DNA from: Myxococcales bacterium
GTDB lineage: Bacteria > Myxococcota_A > Bradymonadia > UBA7976 > UBA1532
Direction of reading: 5' to 3'
NCBI GenBank assembly: GCA_020633435.1
Contig: JACKDP010000005.1
Location: 626,086-690,085, forward strand
Length of the DNA stretch: 64,000 nt
Part shown: positions 36,807 to 44,796 of the stretch, piece after piece
Layout: every line of letters starts with the position of its first letter
How positions within the stretch are numbered: position 1 is the first letter of the stretch
Made by a program: the position numbers and the translations under genes
Notes under the pieces: model-generated
Databases searched by the model: none
Told to the model about the DNA's origin: nothing
The model's input: only the letters and a program-made list of their open reading frames with translations

Positions 36807-37253
36807 ATGTACACGCTGCGCCTGGCCACGCCCGCCGACGCGGGCTTCCTGCTGTCGCTCTACGTCGCCCACCGCGAGGCCGAGGTCGCCGGCTGGGGCC
36901 TGCCGCCGGCCGCCATCCCGCTCTTCCTGGCCCAGCAGCACGCCGCCCGCACGGCCAGCTTCCAGGCGGGCTACCCCACCGCCGTCGACCAGGTGATCGC
37001 GCGCGACGGCGCCGACGTCGGCCGCCTGCTGCTGCACGAGGCCCCCGATCACCTGCGCGTCGTCGACGTGGCGCTGCTGCCGGCGGCCCAGGGCCAGGGC
37101 CTCGGCACCCGCGTGCTGCGCGATCTGCAGGCCCGCGGGCGCCCCCTCTACCTGAGCGTCGCCGTCGACAACCCGGCCGCTCGGCTGTACGCCCGCCTCG
37201 GCTTCCGCGGCAGCGACGACGGCGTCTACGCGTCCCTCGCCTGGACGCCCTGA
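36807..37253 (+). CDS. GNAT family acetyltransferase
   Basis: A 148-aa protein with the GNAT layout: TLRLATPADAGFLLSLYVAH at the start, LRVVDVALLPAAQGQGLGTR as the acetyl-CoA loop (QGQGLGT for the Q/RxxGxG/A motif), and VDNPAARLYARLGFRGSD as motif B. It covers the whole domain and nothing else. The acceptor substrate is unknown. The ATG at 36807 faces the delta-60 gene's ATG at 36791 back to back, so the promoter of each must lie inside the other gene, or they are expressed from distant promoters. Confidence 0.9.
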   Translation: MYTLRLATPADAGFLLSLYVAHREAEVAGWGLPPAAIPLFLAQQHAARTASFQAGYPTAVDQVIARDGADVGRLLLHEAPDHLRVVDVALLPAAQGQGLGTRVLRDLQARGRPLYLSVAVDNPAARLYARLGFRGSDDGVYASLAWTP

Positions 37254-37261
37254 CGCGCCCG

Positions 37262-38008
37262 TCACGCCACGCCCACGACGAGGCGGTCGGTCACGGCCAC
37301 GGCCTGGGGCAGCCCGTCTGGGCGCCACTCGTCCACCAGCCGGCCCTGGCGATCGAACGTCCACACCGCGGCCGGGATGGCCGAGGCGGCCACCACGCGG
37401 TCGCCCTCGACGGCCACGTCGCGGGGACGCCAGTCCTCCAGGTGCTTGATCTCTTTCGTGATTTCACCGGACGCGGCCAGCCGGACGAGGCGCGCGTTGC
37501 CGCCGTCGGCCACCCAGGCGCCCCGGCCCGCCGCGGCCATGCCCGCCGGCGCGTTCAGCCCGCTGGCGACCACCCGGCGCGCCCCGGCCCGGGTCACGGC
37601 GACGACCTCGTGGGCCAGCCGATCCGCCACCCACAGGTCGCCGTCGACCACCGCCACGCCCCACGGCTGGGCGAAGCCCACCAGGCGGGCCTGGTCGGCG
37701 CCGTCCCGCGCGGCCAGCAGGTGCAGCACCCCCTGGGCGTCGCTGACCGCCACCGCGTCCCCCCAGGCCACGGCCGCCCGGGGCAGCCCCAGGCCCGCCC
37801 GCGTCCAGCGAACGCCGCCCGCCGCGTCATAGGCCGTCACCCGGCCCGCCGCCGCGTCCAGGGCCAGCCACCCCGCCCCGAGGGGCGCGACCGCCTGACC
37901 GGCCACCACCGCGCGGCGCAGGCCCGCGGCGCCCGCGGCGCCCGCCAGCAGCGCGGAGGCCGCCATGGCCCCCGTCCCGACACGGCGCACGAAGTCTCGA
38001 CGGTTCAT
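37262..38008 (-). CDS. Tat-exported NHL/YncE-like propeller protein
   Basis: A 248-aa protein with a strong Tat signal: MNRRDFVRRVGTGAMAASAL. The mature part has repeated propeller blades (GWLALDAAAGRVTAYDAAGG, QPWGVAVVDGDLWVADRLAH, GRGAWVADGGNARLVRLAAS, WRPRDVAVEGDRVVAASAIP) as in NHL or SMP-30-like folds. At this length about four to five blades are present, so it may be a partial propeller or oligomerise. A GTG at 38020 overlapping the stop of the first collar gene is an alternative start that would couple translation. It sits at the end of the three-collar-gene run. Confidence 0.75.
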   Translation of the reverse strand: MNRRDFVRRVGTGAMAASALLAGAAGAAGLRRAVVAGQAVAPLGAGWLALDAAAGRVTAYDAAGGVRWTRAGLGLPRAAVAWGDAVAVSDAQGVLHLLAARDGADQARLVGFAQPWGVAVVDGDLWVADRLAHEVVAVTRAGARRVVASGLNAPAGMAAAGRGAWVADGGNARLVRLAASGEITKEIKHLEDWRPRDVAVEGDRVVAASAIPAAVWTFDRQGRLVDEWRPDGLPQAVAVTDRLVVGVA

Positions 38009-38016
38009 GGGCGCCC

Positions 38017-38517
38017 TCACTGCCGCGGCGGGAAGAGGCCCGCCGTCGCGATGGCGAAGCGCATCACGATCACCGGGCTCATGTTGTCATGGGGCTGGTT
38101 GCCGCCTGCCGTCCCGACGACCGGGGCGGGCAGGGGGCTGGCCTCGCCCGTCGGCGCGTACTGCGGCCGCCGCGTCACGGCCGGGGCCGCGCCGGCTGGG
38201 CTCGCCGCCACCGCCGGGGCGCCGCTCGCGGGCACCGGGTGGCCATGGGAGGGGAGCTGGCTCGCGAGCAGCGTGACCGTCTCGGCCCCCGCGCGCCCGC
38301 CGAGCCGCACGTCGTCGTCCGGGTGCATCGGCACGCGGCCCCGCAGGTCGGGCAGGCCGAAGTTCACCCGGCCATCCCCGCCGTAGGTCGTCCCGATGAT
38401 GCTGAAGAGCTGCTGGAACTGGACGATGGACAGGAGCTGCCCCTCGCAGAAGGCCCAGCCGCGGGGCGGGAAGTCAAAGCCGAAGAGGCGGATCTCGCCG
38501 ATGAAGGGCTCAGCCAT
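38017..38517 (-). CDS. Tail-collar (microcystin-dependent-protein type) protein, copy 3
   Basis: A 166-aa phage tail collar-domain protein: EPFIGEIRLFGFDFPPRGWA, FCEGQLLSIVQFQQLFSIIG, TTYGGDGRVNFGLPDLRGRV. These are the standard motifs of the Collar/MdpB family, whose fibre-tip domains trimerise. The C-terminal half is an Ala/Pro-rich variable region ending DNMSPVIVMRFAIATAGLFP. It is third in a tandem array of three similar genes, 2 bases after the previous stop. No other phage structural gene lies nearby. Its role may be as a secreted or surface fibre, but that is inference. Confidence 0.9.
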   Translation of the reverse strand: MAEPFIGEIRLFGFDFPPRGWAFCEGQLLSIVQFQQLFSIIGTTYGGDGRVNFGLPDLRGRVPMHPDDDVRLGGRAGAETVTLLASQLPSHGHPVPASGAPAVAASPAGAAPAVTRRPQYAPTGEASPLPAPVVGTAGGNQPHDNMSPVIVMRFAIATAGLFPPRQ

Positions 38518-38519
38518 GG

Positions 38520-39020
38520 TCAGTCCCGGGCGGGGAAGATCCCCAACAGCGCGATGATGTAGTGCACGCCCAGGACGGGCGGGCGGTTCTCGTGGGGCTG
38601 GCCCCCACCCTCGGCCGCGAGGCCGTCGGCCATGAGGGCGTCGGGCGGGCCGTAGCCCGCATCCGGCCCCACGGCCGGCACCCCGGGCACGGGCGTCGTC
38701 CCCGGCGCGCCGCTGCCGTTGAGCGCGTGGGTGTGCGCCGGCATCTCGGCCACCTGCAGCGTCACCTCGGCGACGCCGAAGCGCTCGCCCAGCCGGCGCT
38801 CGGTGAGGCCGTTGCCGCGGCCCTGGCCCACCGGCACGCGCCCGCGCAGATCCGGCAGCGCGAAGGTGTTCTCGCCATCCCCGCCGTAGATGTTCCCGAT
38901 GAGCGAGAACAGCGGCTGGTTGTCGATGATGCGCAGCAGCGCGCCATCGCAGAACGCCCAGCCGCGCGGCGCGAACTGCCCGCCAAACAAACGGATTTCA
39001 CCGATGTAGGGATCAGCCAT
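38520..39020 (-). CDS. Tail-collar protein, copy 2
   Basis: A 166-aa paralogue of its neighbours: DPYIGEIRLFGGQFAPRGWA, FCDGALLRIIDNQPLFSLIG, NIYGGDGENTFALPDLRGRV, with ETVTL-type strand replaced by GVAEVTLQVAEMPAHTHALN and the usual 'NRPPVLGVHYIIALLGIFP' end. The HTH in MPAHTHALN is the conserved His pair of this family. Start ATG at 39020 with GAGGAGCACCC upstream. It lies 9 bases downstream of copy 1 and 2 bases upstream of copy 3. Divergence between copies is spread over the central loop, as expected for tip domains under selection. Confidence 0.9.
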   Translation of the reverse strand: MADPYIGEIRLFGGQFAPRGWAFCDGALLRIIDNQPLFSLIGNIYGGDGENTFALPDLRGRVPVGQGRGNGLTERRLGERFGVAEVTLQVAEMPAHTHALNGSGAPGTTPVPGVPAVGPDAGYGPPDALMADGLAAEGGGQPHENRPPVLGVHYIIALLGIFPARD

Positions 39021-39029
39021 GGGTGCTCC

Positions 39030-39536
39030 TCAGCCCCGGGGAGGGAAGACGCCGACGAGGGCGATCTGGAAGCCGATGGCGAGGCTCGGTGGCTGGTTCT
39101 CGTGCGGCCCCGCGCCCCCCGCTGCGCCAGCCTGGGCCATCGCGGTGTCGGCCACGGCGCCATACACCTCGTCGTCGCCCTCGGCGTACCGCTGCCCCGC
39201 GGGGCTCACCTCGGTCGCCGGCGCCGCCACCCCGGCGAGGCCGTGGGCGTGCGCCGGCATCTGCGCGGGGGCCAGGATCACCCGCTCCGCGCCGAGCGTG
39301 CTGCCCTGCCGACGGTCCGACAGCCCGGGCCCCTGGCCGGCCCCGAGGGGGGCGCGCCCCCGCAGATCGGGCAGCGCGAACGTCACCCGCCCATCGCCGC
39401 CGTACGTCGTCCCGAGGAGCGAGAACAGCGCCGCGTTCTGCGCGATCGGCAGGAGCCGCCCGTCGCAAGGCGCCCACCCCCGCACGGTGAAGCCCAGGGC
39501 GAACATGCGGATCTCTCCCAGGAATGGCTCGGCCAC
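39030..39536 (-). CDS. Tail-collar protein, copy 1
   Basis: A 168-aa collar protein starting at GTG 39536 (AEPFLGEIRMFALGFTVRGW), collinear with its two paralogues. Signatures are APCDGRLLPIAQNAALFSLL, TTYGGDGRVTFALPDLRGRA and MPAHAHGLAGV, with PSLAIGFQIALVGVFPPRG at the end. Both the position of the family's AEPFIG start and the paralogues support the GTG rather than upstream codons. It is first of the three tandem genes. The gap to the next minus gene upstream (GNAT, stop 39640) is 103 bases and should hold the promoter. Confidence 0.88.
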   Translation of the reverse strand: MAEPFLGEIRMFALGFTVRGWAPCDGRLLPIAQNAALFSLLGTTYGGDGRVTFALPDLRGRAPLGAGQGPGLSDRRQGSTLGAERVILAPAQMPAHAHGLAGVAAPATEVSPAGQRYAEGDDEVYGAVADTAMAQAGAAGGAGPHENQPPSLAIGFQIALVGVFPPRG

Positions 39537-39639
39537 AGAGACGCCCCCCCGAACACCGGCTGTGTCTGGGCGACGGTAGGAGCCGCGCGGCAGGCGTGTC
39601 AACGGCGATGGGGCCGGGACACATCGCCGCGAGTGTCCC

Positions 39640-40149
39640 TCAGCCCCGGATCCAGTACGTGCGCACCACCTTGCCCTCGGGGGCGTACAGCGCCTCGTCC
39701 TCCAGCACCCCGCCGTTGCGCTCGATCGTCCGCCGCGACGCCACGTTGCCGGGGTCGCACGTCAGCAGCACGTCCTGGATGCCCATGGCCCGCACGCGGG
39801 GGAGGGTGGCCGCCAGCAGGGCGGTCGCGACGCCCCGGCCGCGGGCGGAGGGGCGCACGCTGTAGCCGATGTGGCCGCCGAAGTGCCGCAGGCGCTCCGT
39901 CAGGTGGTGGCGCACGTTCACGACGCCCAGCAAGTCGCCGCCCTGCTCGAAGAACCAGGTGGTGCAGGGCACCCAGCCGGGGCCGAGCTGCTCGCCGCGG
40001 GCCCAGGCCGAGACGGCGTCGACGACGCGCTCGATGGGCCAGTCCAGGTCGGAGAAGTACGCCGGAATCCGGGCCTCGCCGGCCGCGGCGAAGTCGGCCA
40101 GGAAGGCGGCGAGGGCGGGGCCGTGGGCGGGGGTCAGGTCGATGAGCAT
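39640..40149 (-). CDS. GNAT family acetyltransferase
   Basis: A 169-aa N-acetyltransferase: opening LIDLTPAHGPALAAFLADFA, a central WFFEQGGDLLGVVNVRHHLT strand, and GGHIGYSVRPSARGRGVATA as the acetyl-CoA motif, followed by GIQDVLLTCDPGNVASRRTI. The '.R..L..FGGHIGY..RPS.RGRG' pattern is that of a common bacterial subgroup of GNATs with no known acceptor. Full domain length. It lies 78 bases downstream of the P450 gene on the same strand. Confidence 0.92.
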   Translation of the reverse strand: MLIDLTPAHGPALAAFLADFAAAGEARIPAYFSDLDWPIERVVDAVSAWARGEQLGPGWVPCTTWFFEQGGDLLGVVNVRHHLTERLRHFGGHIGYSVRPSARGRGVATALLAATLPRVRAMGIQDVLLTCDPGNVASRRTIERNGGVLEDEALYAPEGKVVRTYWIRG

Positions 40150-40227
40150 GGGGGCGTCCCTGGTTCAGCGGTGCACCGACGTGTACCGCCTCCCGCCGCG
40201 CCTGGCCAGCCCGATCCCGGGGAAAGA

Positions 40228-41586
40228 TCAATCAGGACGATGGTTTGCCGTGACCCGCACGGGCACCGCCCCGGTCGGGCGCAGGGTGATGGACGGCCGC
40301 AGCTGGAGGACGTGGGCCTGCGGCACATCCAGCCGCACCCGCCGCAGCAGGGTGGCGAGGACGAGGACGGCCTCCATCTCGGCGAAGTGGTTGCCGATGC
40401 AGACCCGCGGCCCGCCCCCGAAGGGCAGGTAGGTGAAGCGCGGCCGCTCCCGGACGGGCTGGTCGATCCAGCGCTGGGGCACGAAGCGCAGCGGCTCCGC
40501 GTGCCAGCGCGCGTCGCGGTGGACCAGCCAGGGGGAGACGATGAGCTGGGTGCCCTTGCGCACCGGGCCGCAGCGCAGGTCCTCCAGGTCGGTGAGCGCC
40601 TCGCGGCCGACGGCCCAGGCGGGCGGGTAGAGCCGCATCGCCTCGGTGATGACGGCCGCCGTGAACGGGAGCTGCCGCACGTGGTCGAGGCCGAGCGGGC
40701 CGTCGCCGGCGGCCGCCTGGATCTCGGCCTCGGCCCGGGCGCGCTCGGCCGGGTGCCGCGACAGCAGGTGGAGGGCGAAGAGGAGCGCCAGCGCGGTGGT
40801 CTCGTGGCCGGCCAGGAACATGGTGGCCACCTCGCCGCGGAGGGCCTCGTCGTCGAGGCCCAGGCCCGCCTCGTCCTGGGCCACCATCAGCCGGCTGAGC
40901 AGGTCGTTGCCCGTGGCGTCCTGCCGACGCTGCGCGATGACGGCCCGGATGACGGCGTCGAGGGCCTCGGCCCCCCGCCGCATGCGCCGCCGCGGGGCCG
41001 TGGGCACCCAGCCGGGGAGAAACCGCCGCCAGCTCTGCTGCCAGCCCGCGAAGCCGGCGACGCTGTCGGCCATGGCGTGCTCCACGACGCGCACATCCGT
41101 CGGCAGGTTGGTGCCCAGCAGGCACTCCACCACGATGCGCAGCGTCACCCCCATCAGGACGGCGTGCAGGTCGCGGCCCTCGGGGTGGGCCAGCAGGTCG
41201 AGGGCGGCCTCCTCGGTGTGGCGGACCATCACGTCGGCGTAGCTGGCGATGTGGGCGCGCTTGAGGGACGGCGCCGCCAGCTTGCGCCGCTGGCGCCAGG
41301 TGTCGCCTTCGAGGGTGAGCAGGCCGGGGCCCACGATGAGCTGCAGGCGGCGGGTGCCGACGTCCTTGCGGAAGTCCGCCGCGCGGGTGACGAGCACCTC
41401 GGCGATGTCCTCGGGATCGGAGAGCAAGACGGTGTGCTCCCCGGCCACGGCGAAGCGGGCACGGTCACCCCAGGTGGCCTTCGCGTGGTCCAGCGCCGCC
41501 AGGGGATCGCGGTTGAAGGCGCGGAAGGTGCGCACGGCGGGCAGGCCCTGGACGTGGGGGCGGGGGAGGGCGAAGGCGTGGGACAT
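40228..41586 (-). CDS. Cytochrome P450
   Basis: A 452-aa cytochrome P450 without a membrane anchor. The oxygen-activation helix reads AGHETTALALLFALHLLSRH, the ExxR motif EAMRLYPPAW, the PERF-like region PLRFVPQRW, and the haem ligand loop FGGGPRVCIGNHFAEMEAVL with the proximal Cys. The start HAFALPRPHVQGLPAVRTFR matches bacterial P450s that look like CYP4/CYP102-type domains, with WRQRRKLAAPSLKR as the C-helix. It needs separate redox partners, and none is in the window. The divergent TetR gene is its likely regulator. Substrate unknown; fatty acids or xenobiotics are usual for this branch. Confidence 0.95.
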   Translation of the reverse strand: MSHAFALPRPHVQGLPAVRTFRAFNRDPLAALDHAKATWGDRARFAVAGEHTVLLSDPEDIAEVLVTRAADFRKDVGTRRLQLIVGPGLLTLEGDTWRQRRKLAAPSLKRAHIASYADVMVRHTEEAALDLLAHPEGRDLHAVLMGVTLRIVVECLLGTNLPTDVRVVEHAMADSVAGFAGWQQSWRRFLPGWVPTAPRRRMRRGAEALDAVIRAVIAQRRQDATGNDLLSRLMVAQDEAGLGLDDEALRGEVATMFLAGHETTALALLFALHLLSRHPAERARAEAEIQAAAGDGPLGLDHVRQLPFTAAVITEAMRLYPPAWAVGREALTDLEDLRCGPVRKGTQLIVSPWLVHRDARWHAEPLRFVPQRWIDQPVRERPRFTYLPFGGGPRVCIGNHFAEMEAVLVLATLLRRVRLDVPQAHVLQLRPSITLRPTGAVPVRVTANHRPD

Positions 41587-41659
41587 GGGGACTCCTGCTT
41601 GACGGCTGGGCGGCGAACGCCCTCACAATAGGAACCGATCCCCCGACCCGGTACTCGCT

Positions 41660-42304
41660 TTGCCCGACGGTCTCCTCGCACGCGCCAGGCCGCGTAGACA
41701 GCCAGTTCAAGCCCGCGCGCGGGCCACCGTGGACGCCATCTGCACCGCCACCGCTCAGGTTCTGCTCGCCGAAGGCTACGACGGGGTGACGACCAACCGG
41801 GTCGCCGAGCGGGCCGGGGTGAGCATCGGCACGCTCTACCAGTACTTCGGCAACAAGGAGGCGCTGATCGGCGGCCTCGTCGACCGCGAGTTCGACCGGT
41901 TCTTCGAGCGCCTCGTGACGTACCTCGAGCTGCCCATCGACACCTCCGTCGAGGCGACGGTGACGGCGTATGTGCGCGCGACCTTGAAGGTGCACCTGGA
42001 GCACGCCGCGCTCTACCAGGCGCTCGCGGAGCAGCTCCGCGCCGCCGGCTGGCATGCGCTGGAGGCGCTCTGGCAGGGGCGCTGCATCGAGCTGGTCGAG
42101 CTGAGCCTGACCGCCCGCCCCGCCCTGATCGGGGGTCGCGACCCGGGCCCGGTGGCCTTCGCGCTGACCCACGCGGTGCACGCCGTGCTGCTGCACGCCG
42201 CCCTGGATCGGCCCGCGCTGCTGGCGTCGGCCGGCTTCGCCGACTCGGTGGTGGCGCTCATCGTCGGTTGCCTGCAGGGGAGCGCCGGGCCCGCCGCGCC
42301 GTGA
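41660..42304 (+). CDS. TetR family transcriptional regulator
   Basis: A 214-aa TetR-type repressor. The N-terminal HTH is clear: TVDAICTATAQVLLAEGYDG, VTTNRVAERAGVSIGTLYQY and FGNKEALIGGLVDREFD. The C-terminal 140 residues are a helical ligand domain with TetR_C-like hydrophobic helices (PVAFALTHAVHAVLLHAALD). No ATG lies near the 5' end. The TTG at 41660 is taken as the start; the first 20 residues are basic (LARARPRRQPVQARARA), so a start further in is possible. It is divergent from the P450 gene with 73 bases between, a typical place for its operator. Confidence 0.9.
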   Translation: MPDGLLARARPRRQPVQARARATVDAICTATAQVLLAEGYDGVTTNRVAERAGVSIGTLYQYFGNKEALIGGLVDREFDRFFERLVTYLELPIDTSVEATVTAYVRATLKVHLEHAALYQALAEQLRAAGWHALEALWQGRCIELVELSLTARPALIGGRDPGPVAFALTHAVHAVLLHAALDRPALLASAGFADSVVALIVGCLQGSAGPAAP

Positions 42305-42469
42305 GCGGCTCGGCGGCACACCGTGCCGGGAGGCCGCAGGTGGCCCGCCGTCGGGGCCGCGGGTTGCCCACTGCAAGCGGTTGAAATCAGACAGGAAAGG
42401 TCGAGACGTCTCTGGTGGCCCGACGCTTGAACTGGCAGACGGTCAGCCAAAGAAGACGGAGAGAAGACC

Positions 42470-42946
42470 ATGCCTGCACGCCGCATCGCCGCCTGCCTCG
42501 CCCTGACCACCCAGGCCTGCACCAGCACCCACCAGATTCGCGCGACCGACCTGCCTGCCGAAGGCATCGCCTGGCCGAACGGCGAGGACGGGCGCCCGGT
42601 GGACGCGGCGAGGGTCGAAGATGAGATCATCGCCTTCTCCCGGAAGGCGCAGGCCCTCCCGACGCTCACCGGCGAGGCGGTCAGCGTCGGGGGCGACTTC
42701 CAGGGGGTGCTCCTCGCCCCGGGCAGCACGTTGACGCTGCACGATCCCGTCGCGCTGCGCCCCGAGGGCGACGTCCTCGTCGTCCGGCAGGCGGCCGGCG
42801 AGACCCGGGTGCCGCTGGCGGGCACCATCATCGAGGTCGAAGAGACGGCCGGCGGCCGCAGCGCCCTGGCGGGGGTCGGCATCTTCTACGGCGGCCTGCT
42901 CGTGGTGGGGATGCTCTCGCTCGCCGTCAACGGCCTCCAGCTCTAG
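42470..42946 (+). CDS. Exported protein paralogous to 46780-47199
   Basis: A 158-aa protein with an N-terminal hydrophobic segment (PARRIAACLALTTQACTSTH) that reads as a weak lipoprotein signal. The following IRATDLPAEGIAWPNGEDGR mirrors RGEELPPAGLTWDAAGGEAG in the gene at 46780, and both continue with a short beta domain (TLTLHDPVALRPEGDVLVVR) and a C-terminal hydrophobic helix (VGIFYGGLLVVGMLSLAVNG). The pair define a small uncharacterised family: signal, small beta domain, and TM near the end. ATG has AGAGAAG upstream. Function unknown. Confidence 0.6.
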   Translation: MPARRIAACLALTTQACTSTHQIRATDLPAEGIAWPNGEDGRPVDAARVEDEIIAFSRKAQALPTLTGEAVSVGGDFQGVLLAPGSTLTLHDPVALRPEGDVLVVRQAAGETRVPLAGTIIEVEETAGGRSALAGVGIFYGGLLVVGMLSLAVNGLQL

Positions 42947-43034
42947 GCATGGAGCCGGCCGGGCGGCGCGTGGCCCACTGGCGACGGCCCGGGCGGCCCA
43001 CTACCGTGGAGGCTCCACCCACCCCGAGGTCGCC

Positions 43035-43289
43035 ATGATGCGTCCGCTGCTCGCCCTCGCCCTGCTGACCGCCTGCGGGGGCACCCCCGAGGTCGCCCCC
43101 GATCCCGATCACGATGGCATCGTGGGCGCCCAGGACCAGTGCCCCGACGCCCCGGAAGACTTCGATGGCTTCCAGGACGAGGACGGCTGCCCCGACGTCG
43201 ACCACGACCACGAGGGCGCCATCGTCGGCGACTGCCCCATCGAACCCCCGGCGCCCGAGGTCCTGAGCTGCGATGAAGACGCCCCGTAG
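43035..43289 (+). CDS. Small lipoprotein with thrombospondin type-3-like repeats
   Basis: An 84-aa lipoprotein: signal MRPLLALALLTAC, then one to two calcium-binding TSP3-like motifs (DPDHDGIVGAQDQCPDAPED, FDGFQDEDGCPDVDHDHEG). The C-terminus is acidic with a terminal CDEDAP. The last 17 bases overlap the start of the next gene, so the two are surely in one operon. Probably a small outer-membrane calcium-binding lipoprotein. Another ATG lies one codon downstream. Confidence 0.7.
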   Translation: MMRPLLALALLTACGGTPEVAPDPDHDGIVGAQDQCPDAPEDFDGFQDEDGCPDVDHDHEGAIVGDCPIEPPAPEVLSCDEDAP

Positions 43290-43902
43290 GCGCCTGGCGC
43301 TGCTGGCCCTGGTGGCGGGGCTGGCCGCCTGCAGCGCGGCCCCGGTCGCCGCCGACGCGGACGTCGACGCCGACGGGGATGGCATCCCCGACCTGACGGA
43401 CGTCTGCCCGAGCGTGCCCGAGGACGCCGATGGCTTCCAGGACGCCGACGGCTGCCCGGAGCCCGACAACGACGAGGACGGCATCCCCGACGTGGCCGAC
43501 AAGTGCCCGCTCGAGCCCGAGGACCACGACGGTGACCGCGATGACGATGGCTGCCGCGACTTCAGCCCGCCGCCGCCGTCCGGCTGCGTCCTGATCAACG
43601 GCGTCATCGCCTTCTCCCCGGGGGACGCTCGCCTCGTGAAGGACGCCCGGTCCTGGCTCGCCGAGCTGGCGACCACCCTGCGGGGCGTCCCCGAGCTGCC
43701 CCTGCGCATCATCGGGCGGCCCGACACCGCGGGGGAGGCCGGCGATCTGGCCGCCCGCCGCGCGGCCGCCGTGCGCGACGCGCTGGTGGCGGAGGGGGTC
43801 GACGCGGCGCGGCTCGCCCTCGAGACCGAAGCCACCAGCCCGGCGCCCGGGCAGGTGCGGTTCGCGGTGCCGCCGGGCGCGGGCGGCTGCCCGGGGCGGT
43901 AG
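43273..43902 (+). CDS. Lipoprotein with TSP3 repeats and OmpA-like C-terminus
   Basis: A 209-aa lipoprotein: RRRLALLALVAGLAACSAAP as signal and lipobox, then TSP3 repeats (DGIPDLTDVCPSVPEDADGF, DEDGIPDVADKCPLEPEDHD). The C-terminal 110 residues (VLINGVIAFSPGDARLVKDA, LPLRIIGRPDTAGEAGDLAA, RRAAAVRDALVAEGVDAARL) follow the OmpA peptidoglycan-binding pattern. The classic N-D..RA..V..L signature is present only in weakened form, so binding to peptidoglycan is uncertain. This domain order is common in myxobacterial OmpA-like lipoproteins. Confidence 0.78.
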   Translation: MKTPRRRLALLALVAGLAACSAAPVAADADVDADGDGIPDLTDVCPSVPEDADGFQDADGCPEPDNDEDGIPDVADKCPLEPEDHDGDRDDDGCRDFSPPPPSGCVLINGVIAFSPGDARLVKDARSWLAELATTLRGVPELPLRIIGRPDTAGEAGDLAARRAAAVRDALVAEGVDAARLALETEATSPAPGQVRFAVPPGAGGCPGR

Positions 43903-43948
43903 GGCCCCGCGGCTTCGGCTATGCTCCCGCCGACGCTCGGAGGTGCCC

Positions 43949-44779
43949 ATGCTCGCGCTCCTGCTCCTCGCTGGCCTCGCCCAGCCCCCCATCGTCCCCC
44001 TCGGAGACGCCGCCGCCAGCCCGCTGGCGGTCTGGATGAGCCACGGCGACGCCGACGCCGACCCCCGGCGGTTCGACGTGTGGCTGCTGGAGCGTGGCCT
44101 GGCCGTCCGCCGCTGCATGGGTCGCCTGGCCGACGCCCGCCCCGATCTGGAGGTCGTCGACGCGACGTTCATGCTCCGCAGCGACGCTGCCGGCCGCGTC
44201 CAGGTGGAGGGCGTCTTCCCGCGGACGGAGGATGGCGGCCTCGCCGGCTGCCTGGCGGCCAGCCTCGACGGCCCGCTCGGGGGCGGGGCCGGGTACGCCG
44301 GCTACCGGCTGCAGTACGCGCAGGTGGTCCACGCCCGCGTGAAGGCGGAGGCGGCCCGCGACCGGCGCCCGGGCATCGCGACGCTGGGCATCGGCACGGG
44401 CGGCGGCGGCGGTGGCCTCGGAACGGCCCGGGGCATCGGCAGCGGCGGCATGGCCACCGTCGGGCGCGATGGCCAGGGGGTCCTCCGGCTGGGGTGGACG
44501 GATCACGACGTGGGGGACGCGGCGGCCGTGCGCGCCGGCGCCACGTCGGTGGGCGCGGCGCTCGTCGCCTGCTTCTCGGGGGCGGCTCGCCAGCGCGGGG
44601 ACGTCGTGCTTGAGATCACCCCGAAGGGGCCCGCGCACATCACCGTGACGGGCGCGCCGCCGGCCACCCGGAAGTGCGCCGCGCAGGCGCTGCAGGCCGC
44701 GCGCTTCCCCGCGACCGCCCGCGCCGGGGCGGCCCGGTTCAGCCTGACGTGGCACCCGGGCTCGCTCCGAAAGCCCTGA
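43949..44779 (+). CDS. AgmX/PglI-like exported protein
   Basis: A 276-aa exported protein with signal peptide LALLLLAGLAQPPIVPLG. A Gly-rich hinge (LGIGTGGGGGGLGTARG) in the middle is followed by a domain reading RQRGDVVLEITPKGPAHITV and KCAAQALQAARFPATA. This matches the C-terminal TonB/AgmX-like domain of the PglI/AgmX family from myxobacteria ('..V.f.I...G.v........CV...v...rFP'). The ATG at 43949 is chosen because GGAGG lies five bases upstream; a GTG at 43943 is less well placed. Probably periplasmic; role unknown. Confidence 0.68.
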   Translation: MLALLLLAGLAQPPIVPLGDAAASPLAVWMSHGDADADPRRFDVWLLERGLAVRRCMGRLADARPDLEVVDATFMLRSDAAGRVQVEGVFPRTEDGGLAGCLAASLDGPLGGGAGYAGYRLQYAQVVHARVKAEAARDRRPGIATLGIGTGGGGGGLGTARGIGSGGMATVGRDGQGVLRLGWTDHDVGDAAAVRAGATSVGAALVACFSGAARQRGDVVLEITPKGPAHITVTGAPPATRKCAAQALQAARFPATARAGAARFSLTWHPGSLRKP

Positions 44780-44796
44780 TCACACTGGGAAATCCG

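Noticed and set aside
37262..39536. A prophage or tailocin around the collar genes
   Set aside because: No tail tube, sheath, tape measure, capsid, holin or integrase gene is visible, and the flanks are chromosomal-type genes.
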